Below, in pieces: positions 41,883-50,394 of a stretch of 64,000 nt of DNA. Positions within the stretch are counted from its first letter, which is position 1. The number at the start of each line of letters is the position of its first letter. The DNA is from Paraburkholderia eburnea. GTDB lineage: Bacteria; Pseudomonadota; Gammaproteobacteria; Burkholderiales; Burkholderiaceae. Where the stretch lies: positions 1 through 64,000 of the forward strand of contig NZ_PQGA01000026.1 of assembly GCF_002917095.1 (NCBI RefSeq). Reading direction: 5' to 3'. The notes under the pieces are model-generated. The model saw only the letters and a list, made by a program, of their open reading frames with translations, was not told the DNA's origin and searched no databases. The position numbers and the translations under genes were made by a program.

Positions 41883-42797
41883 ATGAGCGCATTCGAAGTA
41901 CGCATCGGCATCAATCCGCTGTCGTGGATGAACGACGATTTGCCCTCGCTCGGCGGCGAAACGCCGCTTTCCACGGCGCTAACCGAAGGGCGCGAGATCG
42001 GCTACGAAGGCTTCGAGCTTGGCAACAAGTTTCCGCGCGAGCCGCAGGCGCTCAAGGCGCTGCTTGCGCAATACGATCTCTCGCTGGTGTCGGGCTGGTA
42101 TTCGGGCATGCTGGCCAGACGCAGCGTGGAGGAAGAAATCGCCGCCGTGGACCCACACCTCGACCTGCTCGCGCAAAACGGCGCGACCGTGATGGTCTAT
42201 GGCGAAGTCGCCGATTCGATCCAGGGCGCGCCGCGCCCGCTCTATCAGCGGCCGCGCTTTTTCAGCGAGCAGCAGTGGGACGAGTACGCCGCGCGCGTCG
42301 ACGCATTCGCGCAGCACACGCTCTCGCGCGGCGTGCGGCTGGCCTATCATCATCACATGGGCGCGTATGTCGAAACGCCCGCCGACGTCGACAAGCTGAT
42401 GGCGCGCACGAGCGACGCCGTGGGCCTGCTGTTCGACGCGGGCCATATCACCTTCGCGGGCGGCGACCCGGTGAAGGAACTCGACAAGCACATCGCGCGC
42501 GTCTGCCACGTCCACTGCAAGGACGTGCGCCCCGCCGTCGTGAAGCTGGCGCGCAATCGCAACTGGAGCTTTCTCGATGCGGTGCTCGCGGGCGCGTTCT
42601 CGGTGCCGGGCGATGGCGCGGTCGATTTTCCCGCCGTCATCGCGCGGCTCAAGCGGCACGGCTACCGCGGCTGGCTGGTGGTCGAAGCCGAGCAGGACCC
42701 GGTGATCGCGCCGTCGTACGAATATGCGCAAAAGGGTTATCGCACACTGCGCACGCTGGTCGATGATCCGGATACCGAAACAAAGGAGGCGGCATGA
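41883..42797 (+). CDS. iolE: Myo-inosose-2 dehydratase
   Basis: A 304-residue TIM-barrel protein that dehydrates 2-keto-myo-inositol. Family blocks: IGINPLSWMNDDLPSLGG at the N-terminus, GYEGFELGNKFP, the metal-binding YHHHMGAYVE, GLLFDAGHITFAGGDP and HVHCKDVR. Its stop overlaps iolB by 4 bases, so the two are coupled. Confidence 0.95.
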   Translation: MSAFEVRIGINPLSWMNDDLPSLGGETPLSTALTEGREIGYEGFELGNKFPREPQALKALLAQYDLSLVSGWYSGMLARRSVEEEIAAVDPHLDLLAQNGATVMVYGEVADSIQGAPRPLYQRPRFFSEQQWDEYAARVDAFAQHTLSRGVRLAYHHHMGAYVETPADVDKLMARTSDAVGLLFDAGHITFAGGDPVKELDKHIARVCHVHCKDVRPAVVKLARNRNWSFLDAVLAGAFSVPGDGAVDFPAVIARLKRHGYRGWLVVEAEQDPVIAPSYEYAQKGYRTLRTLVDDPDTETKEAA

Positions 42798-43597
42798 GTC
42801 TGCTGGTCAAGGCCACGCGCGAAGGCCAGACGATCGCGCGCGTCACACCCGCCACGGCGGGCTGGCGCTATGTCGGCTTCGCGGCGTACCGCCTGGGCAC
42901 CGAAGAAGTCGTCCACATCTACGAAACGCAACGCGAAAGCTGCATCGTCGTGCTTGCGGGCGCGGTGGATATCGAAGTCGATGGTCAGCGCTATTCGGGG
43001 CTGGGTTCGCGCGACAGCGTGTTCGAGGACGCCGCGCCCACGGCGCTCTATGTGCCGCCCGGCGTCAAAGCGACCGTGCGCGCCACGCGCGAAGCGGAAG
43101 TGGGCGTGGCGAGCGCGCCGGCACAAGGCACGCTGCCGGTGCGGCTGATCGAGCCCGCGCAGATGAAGCGCTCCACGCGCGGCAAGGGCGCGAATACGCG
43201 CTACGTCTGCGATATTCTTCCGCAAACCGAGGCCGCCGAATCGCTGCTCGTGGTGGAAGTTCGCACGCCCTCGGGCCACTCGTCGAGCTATCCGCCGCAC
43301 AAGCACGACGCCGATCGTCTGCCGCAGGAAAGCGCGCTGGAAGAGACGTACTACCATCGGCTCAATCCGCAGCAGGGTTTCGCGTTTCAGCGTGTGTATA
43401 CCGATGCGCGCGACCTCGACGAAACCATGGCGGTCGAGGATCACGACGTGGTGATGGTGCCGCGTGGTTATCACCCGGTCGTCGTGCCGTATGGCTATGA
43501 CTCGTACTATCTGAACGTGATGGCCGGTCCCACGCGCGAATGGCATTTTCATAACGATCCCGCGCACGAGTGGATCATCGAGCGGGATTCGAAATAA
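42794..43597 (+). CDS. iolB: 5-Deoxy-glucuronate isomerase
   Basis: A 267-residue bicupin protein. The second cupin has the expected metal-binding cluster: YPPHKHD and then the Glu in EETYYHRL. It converts 5-deoxyglucuronate to 2-deoxy-5-keto-gluconate, the substrate of IolC. It is the last gene of the operon and is followed by a strong terminator. Confidence 0.95.
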   Translation: MSLLVKATREGQTIARVTPATAGWRYVGFAAYRLGTEEVVHIYETQRESCIVVLAGAVDIEVDGQRYSGLGSRDSVFEDAAPTALYVPPGVKATVRATREAEVGVASAPAQGTLPVRLIEPAQMKRSTRGKGANTRYVCDILPQTEAAESLLVVEVRTPSGHSSSYPPHKHDADRLPQESALEETYYHRLNPQQGFAFQRVYTDARDLDETMAVEDHDVVMVPRGYHPVVVPYGYDSYYLNVMAGPTREWHFHNDPAHEWIIERDSK

Positions 43598-43622
43598 GGC
43601 TTGTGGGAAGGGTTTGAAATGC

Positions 43623-43663
43623 AAAACGCCGCCTGGTGTAGCGCACACCGGCGGCGTTTTTTT
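43623..43663 (+). terminator. Rho-independent terminator of the iol operon
   Basis: An 11-bp outer stem (AAAACGCCGCC with GGCGGCGTTTT) continues through one bulged T into GGTGT/ACACC with a 5-base loop, followed by seven T. Confidence 0.93.
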
Positions 43664-43781
43664 ATGACTCAAGACCTGAAGAATATTTTCGAGAAATACG
43701 AGCGAGGTCAAATCGGTCTGTGATTCGCACGGCGAGGCCACTCTAGAATCCGTGAGCCCACTCTGCAATCCTTTCCCCGAA

Positions 43782-44369
43782 ATGTCGCAGCTCGCAATAG
43801 CAATTGAAGAGTCTCTATCGGATTCTGCGCGGCGCTTCGATCCCGTCACCTGGCACGGCGAGCAATGGGACTTGAGCCATCTCGATCCCTTTGCGTTCAG
43901 AATCGACCCGGGACTCGGCACGGTTCTCACGGTCGTGGTCGTGTTTTCCTGCCATTGCTTTACCCACAGCTTCCGGCGGGATACGCGCGCGCGATCCGAG
44001 ATACCGCGCCACGAAATCTATGACGATGGCCGGGAGCAGCGCGTTCTGGACGCACAGCGCTACGCATTGTCGCGTCAGTTTCTTCGCGCTATTGCAACGA
44101 GCCTTCATACGCGCCGGATAACCATCGCTGATCGGAGGCAGCCGAACTTCGTGACGCTCGATACGGTAAATGCAGACGGGACGGTCTCTCAATACGCTGT
44201 TTTCTTCGAAACAGGGAAAGACAGACAGCGCAAGCGCCGCATGTTCGTGCGTATCCAGTCGGCCTATCTGCTGGACGGCGGTTTGACCAAACGGCAAGCG
44301 GTCGCGGGAAAAGTGAAATTCAATACGCTCTTACGCACTGCGTACCAAGGCAAGAAGATTGGCGGATAA
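43782..44369 (+). CDS. Orphan hypothetical protein in a lower-GC patch
   Basis: A 195-residue protein I do not recognise. It has one hydrophobic stretch (about residues 44-56, LGTVLTVVVVFSCHCFTH) ending in a Cys/His cluster, then a basic region (SFRRDTRARSEIPRHE). The C-terminal half looks like a small alpha/beta fold (NFVTLDTVNADGTVSQYAVFFETGKD...). Codon use and base composition are less GC-rich than neighbours. No ribosome site is seen; GTG 43752 is a possible earlier start. The lack of partner genes and its position after the iol terminator suggest acquired DNA. Confidence 0.6.
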   Translation: MSQLAIAIEESLSDSARRFDPVTWHGEQWDLSHLDPFAFRIDPGLGTVLTVVVVFSCHCFTHSFRRDTRARSEIPRHEIYDDGREQRVLDAQRYALSRQFLRAIATSLHTRRITIADRRQPNFVTLDTVNADGTVSQYAVFFETGKDRQRKRRMFVRIQSAYLLDGGLTKRQAVAGKVKFNTLLRTAYQGKKIGG

Positions 44370-44385
44370 GAACGCAGAAAGACCA

Positions 44386-44407
44386 ACGGCCACCTTTCGG
44401 TGGCCGT
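44386..44407 (+). other. Hairpin after the hypothetical gene
   Basis: A 9-bp perfect stem (ACGGCCACC with GGTGGCCGT) closes a TTTC loop. There is little T-richness after it, so it may be a weak terminator. Confidence 0.6.
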
Positions 44408-44547
44408 CGTTTGCGGGGTTCTCTATCTGCTTTTCAGCAGAATTCCTACTCCAGGGTGGGACCCGGTTTCCCGGGCGGCGCTACGTTTTTCACACCCGCT
44501 CGTACGTAGTCTTGAATCCGGATGGTACTGCTTTTGAGGCGGCAGGG

Positions 44548-44574
44548 TCAAGTGAGCGCAAATTGCGCCCTTGA
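44548..44574. other. Inverted repeat next to the chemoreceptor stop codon
   Basis: GCGCAA-A-TTGCGC is a perfect dyad (44556-44568) flanked by pairing TCAAG and CTTGA arms. It lies 15 bases past the MCP stop on the minus strand and could end that transcript, but no T-run follows. I see no gene in the 44408-44588 gap. Confidence 0.45.
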
Positions 44575-44588
44575 TACCGTGCACCGTC

Positions 44589-46283
44589 TCAAGCCAACTG
44601 GAACTTCCCCACCAGCCGCTTGAGCACTTTCGCCTGATCGTCGAGCGACTGCGCCGCCGCCGTCGCTTCTTCCACGAGCGCGGCGTTCTGCTGCGTGCCC
44701 GAATCCATCTGCGAGACGGCGCGGCCGATTTCTTCGATGCCCGCGCGCTGCTCGCTCGACGCCGCCGAAATCTCGCCGATGATGTCGTTCACGCGCCTCA
44801 CGGCTTTCACCACTTCTTCCATCGTGTGACCCGCGTCGGTCGCAAGCGTCGAGCCGTTTTCCACGCGCTCGACCGAAGCGGTGATCAGCGCCTTGATTTC
44901 CTTGGCCGCCGCGGCGCTGCGCTGGGCGAGATTGCGCACTTCCGCCGCGACCACCGAGAAACCGCGCCCCTCCTCGCCCGCGCGCGCCGCTTCGACGGCC
45001 GCATTGAGCGCGAGAATATTGGTCTGGAACGCGATGCCCTCGATCACGCCGATGATATCGGCGATGCTCTTCGCGCTCTCGTTGATCTGGTTCATCGTCG
45101 TGACCACGCGGCCCACCACGGCGCCGCCCTTCTCGGCGATCTGCGAGGCGTTGCCCGCCAGCGTGCTCGCCTGCTGCGCGTTTTCCGCGTTCAGGCGCAC
45201 CGTCGACGTCAATTGCTCCATGCTGCTCGCCGTGCGTTCGAGCGCGACGGCCTGCTCTTCGGTGCGGTGCGAGAGGTCGAGATTGCCGGTCGAGATTTCG
45301 CTCGATGCGCTGGCGATGGCTTCGGCGCTCGCGGCGATTTCGGCGACCGTGGTCGAGAGGCCGTTCTGCATGTCGCGCAGCGCGCCGAGCATGCTGGAGG
45401 CGTCGCGCGCATGCACCGTCACCGGCTGCGCGAGGTCGCCCGAGGCGATGCGCGCGGCAATGGCCTTGGCGTGCGCAGGCTCGCCGCCAAGCTGGTGCGC
45501 AAGACGCCGCACCACCCACTCGCTCACGACAAAGGCGAGCACGAGCAGCGCCAGCGTCGCCACGGCGATCATCACGAACGAAGACTTGAAGATGAAGGCC
45601 GACGCCACGATGGTCGCCTTGGCTGCCGCGCCGCGCTGCTCGACGATCTGATCGACGAGGGTTTCGAGCTTGCCGGTCTCGACGAGCAGCGACACGTCCT
45701 GGGTGCCGACCTGCCAGCTCATCTGCGACAGATCGAGCGGCTGCGCCTTCACGAGCGTGACGAAGTCGCGCAGATGGCCGCTCCAGGTTTGCGCCGCCGC
45801 GGCGAACTGCTTTTGTTGCGCGATGGCATCGGCACCCGATTGTCCGGCGTACTGGCCGAGTGCCTGAATCTCCGTGCCGAGCGCGGCGAGATCTTTTTCG
45901 ATGCCGTCGCCGAGTTCGTCGCGCTCTTTGGCCGTCGTGGCCGTGAGCAGCATCTTCTGCGCGCGGCTCGCCCGCAGCACGTGGCCGCGCGCTTCCTCGG
46001 CGGCGCGGCTCGCGACGTGGCCTTGCTCGTAGATCGACTGGGTGGAGTCGTTGAGCCGGCTGATCTGCGCCAGCGAAAACGCGCCGATCGCGAGCGTGCC
46101 GATCAGCACCACCGCGAAGGCGGCGCGCAGCATCGCCTTAACCGACAATTTCGACAGCTTGCTGCTATCGCGCGATTTGCCGCGCTTCTTTCCCCTTGAC
46201 GCGCCACCGGGCGCCACGCCTGCCCCACTGTCCACTTCCGGCACAAAACTCGCGTGCAGGCTGGCCTCTTTGATTGCTCTCAT
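44589..46283 (-). CDS. Methyl-accepting chemotaxis protein
   Basis: A 564-residue chemoreceptor. A polar, Lys-rich N-tail of about 50 residues precedes TM1 (about 51-71). A periplasmic four-helix-bundle-type ligand domain reaches TM2 (about 245-270). The HAMP region and cytoplasmic MA domain follow, with the invariant hairpin tip GIAFQTNILALNAAVEAARAGEEGRGFSVVAAEVRNLAQRSA. It ends FQLA, so there is no CheR-docking pentapeptide. Ligand unknown. The long N-terminus is unusual; ATG 46283 has GGAG 11 bases upstream. Confidence 0.92.
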   Translation of the reverse strand: MRAIKEASLHASFVPEVDSGAGVAPGGASRGKKRGKSRDSSKLSKLSVKAMLRAAFAVVLIGTLAIGAFSLAQISRLNDSTQSIYEQGHVASRAAEEARGHVLRASRAQKMLLTATTAKERDELGDGIEKDLAALGTEIQALGQYAGQSGADAIAQQKQFAAAAQTWSGHLRDFVTLVKAQPLDLSQMSWQVGTQDVSLLVETGKLETLVDQIVEQRGAAAKATIVASAFIFKSSFVMIAVATLALLVLAFVVSEWVVRRLAHQLGGEPAHAKAIAARIASGDLAQPVTVHARDASSMLGALRDMQNGLSTTVAEIAASAEAIASASSEISTGNLDLSHRTEEQAVALERTASSMEQLTSTVRLNAENAQQASTLAGNASQIAEKGGAVVGRVVTTMNQINESAKSIADIIGVIEGIAFQTNILALNAAVEAARAGEEGRGFSVVAAEVRNLAQRSAAAAKEIKALITASVERVENGSTLATDAGHTMEEVVKAVRRVNDIIGEISAASSEQRAGIEEIGRAVSQMDSGTQQNAALVEEATAAAQSLDDQAKVLKRLVGKFQLA

Positions 46284-46818
46284 CGTCCGTCGGTCTCCAT
46301 GCAAAGCTGACGACCAGAGTCGGCGCTTTTGGCGCGTGTCTGGTTTCCTGCAAAGCGCTGATTGTTGTGCGGCGCCACGCCCGCATCGACTGGATGATTT
46401 TCGATGCTCACTGCGTAGCGCCTCAACTCCGGTCAACGGCACGGCGCTGCGCAATCTTTAGTTGCGCGCCCGCTGCGCGTGTTTCGGCCCCGTAGCTTTG
46501 GCGTGTATTCGGCGCTTGCCGCGCACACGCATGGCCCGGGTTATAACCGGCCAAAATCCGCGATCAAAAAAGCGCGGCGATTTCGAGACATCCCTCGACA
46601 GGACGCTGCGGCAAGGCGTCGCGGGAACCGGCGGCGATCAGGCCATCATCCGATGTCCGATTCTCGACAAATATTGTCAGGACGGTTCAAGCAAGACACA
46701 TTACACTGCGCTTCATAACTCCTATACCTGACAACGTCACGCCATCGCCCTGTCCGCCTGCTGTTGCGCGACGCGGCGCCCGCGTGAGGCTCTTCTGCTT
46801 CTTTTGCTTATCGACACC
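46284..46818. other. 535-bp divergent intergenic region between the MCP and MFS genes
   Basis: No frame here has coding-like character; short ORFs are without ribosome sites or composition support. The right half is less GC-rich and should hold the MFS promoter (TATACC at 46733 is one candidate, with a poor -35). It contains the inverted pair TTGTCAGG (46674-46681) and CCTGACAA (46737-46744). Confidence 0.5.
46674..46744. repeat. Spaced 8-bp inverted repeat upstream of the MFS pump gene
   Basis: TTGTCAGG and CCTGACAA are perfect complements with a 55-bp spacer. The arms are about six helical turns apart and surround the likely promoter, so they may be two operator half-sites. It is too long a loop for a simple terminator. 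Confidence 0.4.
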
Positions 46819-48087
46819 ATGCAAACCAGTCTCGACAAGCGCGCCGCGTCCGGCGCCGCTCCCGCGCCCGCTCAAAGCACCCAAAGCGCGACGCCTGCCG
46901 CCTCCGGTGTGCAGCGCACCGTGTATTCCGTGCTCGGCGCAATCAGTTTTTCGCATCTGCTCAACGACATGATCCAGTCGCTGATCCTGGCCATCTATCC
47001 GATGCTCAAGGACAACTTCGCGCTGTCGTTCACGCAGATCGGTCTCATCACGCTCACTTACCAGATCACGGCGTCGATGCTGCAGCCGCTGGTGGGCATC
47101 TACACCGACAAGAAGCCGATGCCGTATTCGCTGCCCGTCGGCATGGGCTTTACGCTCTGCGGTCTGCTGCTGATGTCGGTGGCGCCCAGCTTCGGCGTGC
47201 TGCTGGTGGCCGCCGCGCTGGTCGGTTGCGGCTCGTCGGTGTTCCATCCGGAGTCCTCGCGCGTGGCGCGCATGGCGTCGGGCGGCAAGCACGGTCTGGC
47301 GCAATCGCTCTTCCAGGTGGGCGGCAACGCGGGTTCGTCGCTCGGGCCGCTGCTCGCCGCCGCGATCATCATTCCGCACGGCCAGCGCAGCATCGCGTGG
47401 TTTTCGGCAGCGGCGCTGGTCGCCATCGTCGTGCTCACGCAGATCGGCCGCTGGTACAAGGCGCATCCGAACCTCAAGAAAAAGCGCGCCGATGTGCCGC
47501 ATGTCGCACTCTCGCGCGGCCGCGTGGCGATGGCCATCAGCATTCTCGTGCTGCTGGTGTTCTCGAAGTACTTCTATCTCGCGAGCATCAACAGCTACTT
47601 CACGTTCTATCTGATCGACCGCTTCCATCTGCCCGTGCAGGCCGCGCAGGTGCATCTGTTCGTGTTCCTTGCCGCCGTCGCGGCGGGCACGATCATCGGC
47701 GGGCCGGTTGGCGACCGCATCGGCCGTAAATATGTGATCTGGGGTTCGATCCTGGGCGTGGCGCCTTTCACGCTGCTGCTGCCCTACGCGAACCTGTTCT
47801 GGACCAGCGTGCTGACCGTCATCATCGGCGTGGTGCTGGCCTCGGCGTTCTCGGCGATCCTGGTGTATGCGCAGGAGCTGATCCCGGGCAAGGTGGGCAT
47901 GGTCGCGGGCCTGTTCTTTGGCTTCGCGTTCGGCCTGGGCGGTATCGGCGCGGCCGTGCTCGGCCAGCTCGCGGATGCCACCAGCATCGGCTTCGTCTAC
48001 AAGGTCTGCTCGTTCCTGCCGCTGATCGGCATCCTCACGGTGCTGCTGCCCGATATCGAGGGCAAACGGGCGAAGAAGACCGCCTGA
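46819..48087 (+). CDS. MFS transporter of the fosmidomycin-resistance (Fsr) type
   Basis: A 422-residue MFS protein with 12 predicted membrane segments after a polar tail of about 28 residues. Characteristic stretches: SFSHLLNDMIQSLILAIYPMLKDNF, KPMPYSLPVGMGFTLCGL and SSVFHPESSRVARMASGGKHGLAQSLFQVGGNAG; these fit the Fsr subgroup. Natural substrate unknown. The start MQTSLDKRAASG at 46819 is chosen over a TTG 15 bases upstream. A terminator follows. Confidence 0.88.
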   Translation: MQTSLDKRAASGAAPAPAQSTQSATPAASGVQRTVYSVLGAISFSHLLNDMIQSLILAIYPMLKDNFALSFTQIGLITLTYQITASMLQPLVGIYTDKKPMPYSLPVGMGFTLCGLLLMSVAPSFGVLLVAAALVGCGSSVFHPESSRVARMASGGKHGLAQSLFQVGGNAGSSLGPLLAAAIIIPHGQRSIAWFSAAALVAIVVLTQIGRWYKAHPNLKKKRADVPHVALSRGRVAMAISILVLLVFSKYFYLASINSYFTFYLIDRFHLPVQAAQVHLFVFLAAVAAGTIIGGPVGDRIGRKYVIWGSILGVAPFTLLLPYANLFWTSVLTVIIGVVLASAFSAILVYAQELIPGKVGMVAGLFFGFAFGLGGIGAAVLGQLADATSIGFVYKVCSFLPLIGILTVLLPDIEGKRAKKTA

Positions 48088-48120
48088 CGCGTCCCACGCA
48101 CGACGCACGCCTTGCAGGAC

Positions 48121-48154
48121 CGGCCGGCTGCCCTTCGGGGCGCCGGCCGTTTTT
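48121..48154 (+). terminator. Rho-independent terminator after the MFS gene
   Basis: An 8-bp GC stem (CGGCCGGC with GCCGGCCG) extends through a bulged T into GCCC/GGGC, with a TTCG loop, then five T. Confidence 0.88.
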
Positions 48155-48183
48155 CCATGGCGCGCCGATTGCATCGGACTGCC

Positions 48184-48212
48184 TTGGACGCCTCATCGCT
48201 TCGTACTAGTCT
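48184..48212 (+). promoter_or_regulatory. Probable promoter of the adenosine kinase-Ap4A phosphorylase pair
   Basis: TTGGAC (48184-48189) and TAGTCT (48207-48212) are 17 bp apart, giving a start near 48219 and a leader of about 40 bases. Confidence 0.45.
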
Positions 48213-48259
48213 TGAACCATGCCTTCGAAGCCAGAGTCCGCGCCCACGGGAGGTTCGCC

Positions 48260-48763
48260 ATGCAACTGTCCACGGTAGACATCGTCAAGCCCGAGAACAC
48301 CAACTTCATTCTCGGCCAGTCGCACTTCATCAAAACGGTCGAGGATCTGCACGAGGCGCTGTTCGGCGCCGTGCCGGGCCTCGCCTTCGGTCTGGCGTTC
48401 TGCGAGGCGTCGGGCAAGCGGCTCGTGCGGCGCTCGGGCACCCAGGACGCGCTCGTCGAGATGGCCACCGACAACGCAATGCGCATCGCGGCGGGCCATA
48501 GCTTCATCGTGTTCCTCGGCGACGGCTTTTTTCCGGTCAACGTGCTGAATGCCGTGAAGGCCGTGCCCGAGGTGTGCCGCATCTTCTGCGCAACGGCCAA
48601 TCCGACCCAGGTGCTGATCGCGCAAACGGACCAGGGACGCGGCATTGTCGGCGTGGTGGACGGGTTGCCGCCGCTTGGCGTCGAGGCCGAAGACGACGTG
48701 CGCTGGCGCCAGGATCTGCTGCGCGCCATCGGGTACAAAGCCGGCTACAAGGCCGGTATTTAA
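48260..48763 (+). CDS. Adenosine-specific kinase family protein (DUF355)
   Basis: A 167-residue protein with the family signatures VDIVKPENTNFILGQSHFIKTVEDLHEAL, GLAFCEASGKRLVRRSGTQ and GHSFIVFLGDGFFPVNVLNAVKAVPEVCRIFCATANPTQV. The family was described from archaea (Pyrobaculum) as an adenosine-specific kinase. Whether the bacterial form phosphorylates adenosine to AMP is an inference. GGGAGG 6 bases upstream fixes the ATG at 48260. The next gene starts 6 bases after its stop. Confidence 0.85.
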   Translation: MQLSTVDIVKPENTNFILGQSHFIKTVEDLHEALFGAVPGLAFGLAFCEASGKRLVRRSGTQDALVEMATDNAMRIAAGHSFIVFLGDGFFPVNVLNAVKAVPEVCRIFCATANPTQVLIAQTDQGRGIVGVVDGLPPLGVEAEDDVRWRQDLLRAIGYKAGYKAGI

Positions 48764-48769
48764 GGCGTG

Positions 48770-49678
48770 ATGCCGATGGCCTGGCTCACCGAGCAAACGC
48801 TCTGGCCCGCGTTGCGCGCGCGCACGCAACGCGCGCTGGCGTGCGGCGCGTTGCAGCCCATCGAAACCGCGCTCGTGCATCTGGAACAGGACGGCGTGCG
48901 TTTCGCGGTGCGCCAGGTATCGAGCCTCGCGCGCAAGGAGGCCGCGCGCCGCACCGACGCCTCGACCGCGAGCGGCGGCGCCATTACGCGCCGCAATCCG
49001 TTCCTGCCGTATGAACCCGATCTTTGCGTGGGCGATCTGTCGCCGACGCATGTGGCGCTGCTCAACAAGTACAACGTGATCGACGATCATCTGCTGATCG
49101 TCACGCGCCGCTTCGTGCCGCAGACCGCGCTGCTCGATCAGGACGATTTCGAAGCCTTGCTCGTGGCGCTGCGCGGCGGCGATGCGCTGGGCTTCTACAA
49201 CGGCGGCGAGGAAGCCGGTGCGAGCCAGCCGCACAAGCATCTTCAGGCCGTGCCCTTGCCGCTCGATGAATCGGGGTTGCCTGCGCCGCTCGAAGCGCTG
49301 TTTGCTTCGCTGACCGTCACGGACAGCGGCGCGCGTATCACCGGCCTGCCATTCGCGCACGCGTTCGCGCGGCTCGATCTGATGGCGGGCGATGCGGCAC
49401 GCACCGCTCTGAAAACCTGTCGCGCACTGCTGCACGCGACAGGCATCGACGCAATCGACGTGGACGGTCTCGCGCATCAGAGCGCGCCCTACAACCTGCT
49501 CGTCACGCGCCGCTGGATGCTGGTGGTGCCGCGCGCGGCGGAGCGCGTCGAAGGGATCTCGCTCAACGCGCTCGGTTTCGCGGGGTCGCTGTTCGTGCGC
49601 GACGCGCAGCAACTCGACACGCTCGCGCGCATCGGGCCGATGACGGCGCTCGCGCGCGTCACGAAGCCAACCGCCTAA
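48770..49678 (+). CDS. Ap4A phosphorylase / ATP adenylyltransferase (Apa family)
   Basis: A 302-residue HIT-superfamily protein resembling yeast Apa1/Apa2: the N-terminal block NPFLPYEPDLCVGDLSPTHVALLNKYNV, and the active-site triad in ASQPHKHLQAVPLPL (H-x-H-x-Q). It splits Ap4A with phosphate to ADP and ATP. Its partner upstream is the adenosine-specific kinase. The start is uncertain: GTG 48767, ATG 48770 and ATG 48776 are all open, with AAGG upstream. Its stop overlaps the convergent livF stop by 4 bases. Confidence 0.85.
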   Translation: MPMAWLTEQTLWPALRARTQRALACGALQPIETALVHLEQDGVRFAVRQVSSLARKEAARRTDASTASGGAITRRNPFLPYEPDLCVGDLSPTHVALLNKYNVIDDHLLIVTRRFVPQTALLDQDDFEALLVALRGGDALGFYNGGEEAGASQPHKHLQAVPLPLDESGLPAPLEALFASLTVTDSGARITGLPFAHAFARLDLMAGDAARTALKTCRALLHATGIDAIDVDGLAHQSAPYNLLVTRRWMLVVPRAAERVEGISLNALGFAGSLFVRDAQQLDTLARIGPMTALARVTKPTA

Positions 49679-50394
49679 CCGATCCCCAGCCAGTCGCGCA
49701 CGATCTCTTCCCGTTGCGCGAGCGCGGCCGGCGTGCCGTCGAACACGATGCGCCCATGCCCCATCACCGCGACGCGATCCGCCAACTGCGGCGCAAGCGC
49801 GAGCCGCTGCTCGATCAGCAGGATCGCGACGCCGCGCTCGCGCAGCGCGCGCAGGCACGCCGCCACGCGCGCGGCCATCGGCGCGGACAGGCCTTCGGCG
49901 GGTTCGTCGACGATCAGGAGCCTGGGCGCGCCCAGCAGCGCGCGGGCGAGCGCGAGCATCTGCTGCTCGCCGCCCGAGAGCACGCCCGCGCGCGCGGCGC
50001 GGCGCTCGCGCAGGATCGGGAAAAGCGCGTGCGCGTCGGCAAGCGTGAAGCTCGCGCGGCGCTTCGTCATGCCGAGGCGCAGGTTGTCATCGACGCTCAA
50101 GGTCGGGAAGATGTCGCGCTGCTCCGCCACGTAGCCCAGGCCCGCGCGCGCGATCTCGAAGGTGCGCAGCGGCGCGAGATCGGCGCCCGCGAAGCGCCGC
50201 ACGCCGGCAGCTGCCACCATCGACATCAGCGCCTTCGCGAAAGTCGAGCGCCCCGAGCCGTTGCGCCCCGCGAGCGCGACCACTTCGCCCGCGCCGATGC
50301 GCAGATCGACGCCTTGCAGCACCTGGCTCGCGCCGTACCACGCGCGCAGACCGGCGACTTCGAGGAGCGGGCTTGTCGCGCCGGACTCATGCAT
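49675..50394 (-). CDS. livF: Branched-chain amino acid-type ABC transporter ATPase (LivF)
   Basis: A 239-residue ATPase of the LivF group: Walker A GRNGSGRST (Lys replaced by Arg at the usual GK position), signature LSGGEQQ, Walker B LLIVDEPAEGL and switch His replaced by Gln in LLIEQRL, as usual in LivF. The Arg in GSGRST instead of GSGKST is unusual and may lower ATP binding. Overlaps livG by 8 bases. The substrate is inferred from family only; no binding protein is near. Confidence 0.85.
   Translation of the reverse strand: MHESGATSPLLEVAGLRAWYGASQVLQGVDLRIGAGEVVALAGRNGSGRSTFAKALMSMVAAAGVRRFAGADLAPLRTFEIARAGLGYVAEQRDIFPTLSVDDNLRLGMTKRRASFTLADAHALFPILRERRAARAGVLSGGEQQMLALARALLGAPRLLIVDEPAEGLSAPMAARVAACLRALRERGVAILLIEQRLALAPQLADRVAVMGHGRIVFDGTPAALAQREEIVRDWLGIG

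Noticed and set aside
44359..44574. A 71-codon frame overlapping the end of the orphan hypothetical gene
   Set aside because: It starts with TTG, has no ribosome site, crosses a hairpin and shows no domain; I treat it as chance.
46462..46731. Overlapping short frames in the MCP/MFS intergenic gap
   Set aside because: No ribosome sites, mixed composition, and no similarity to known proteins; they cover the likely promoter region.
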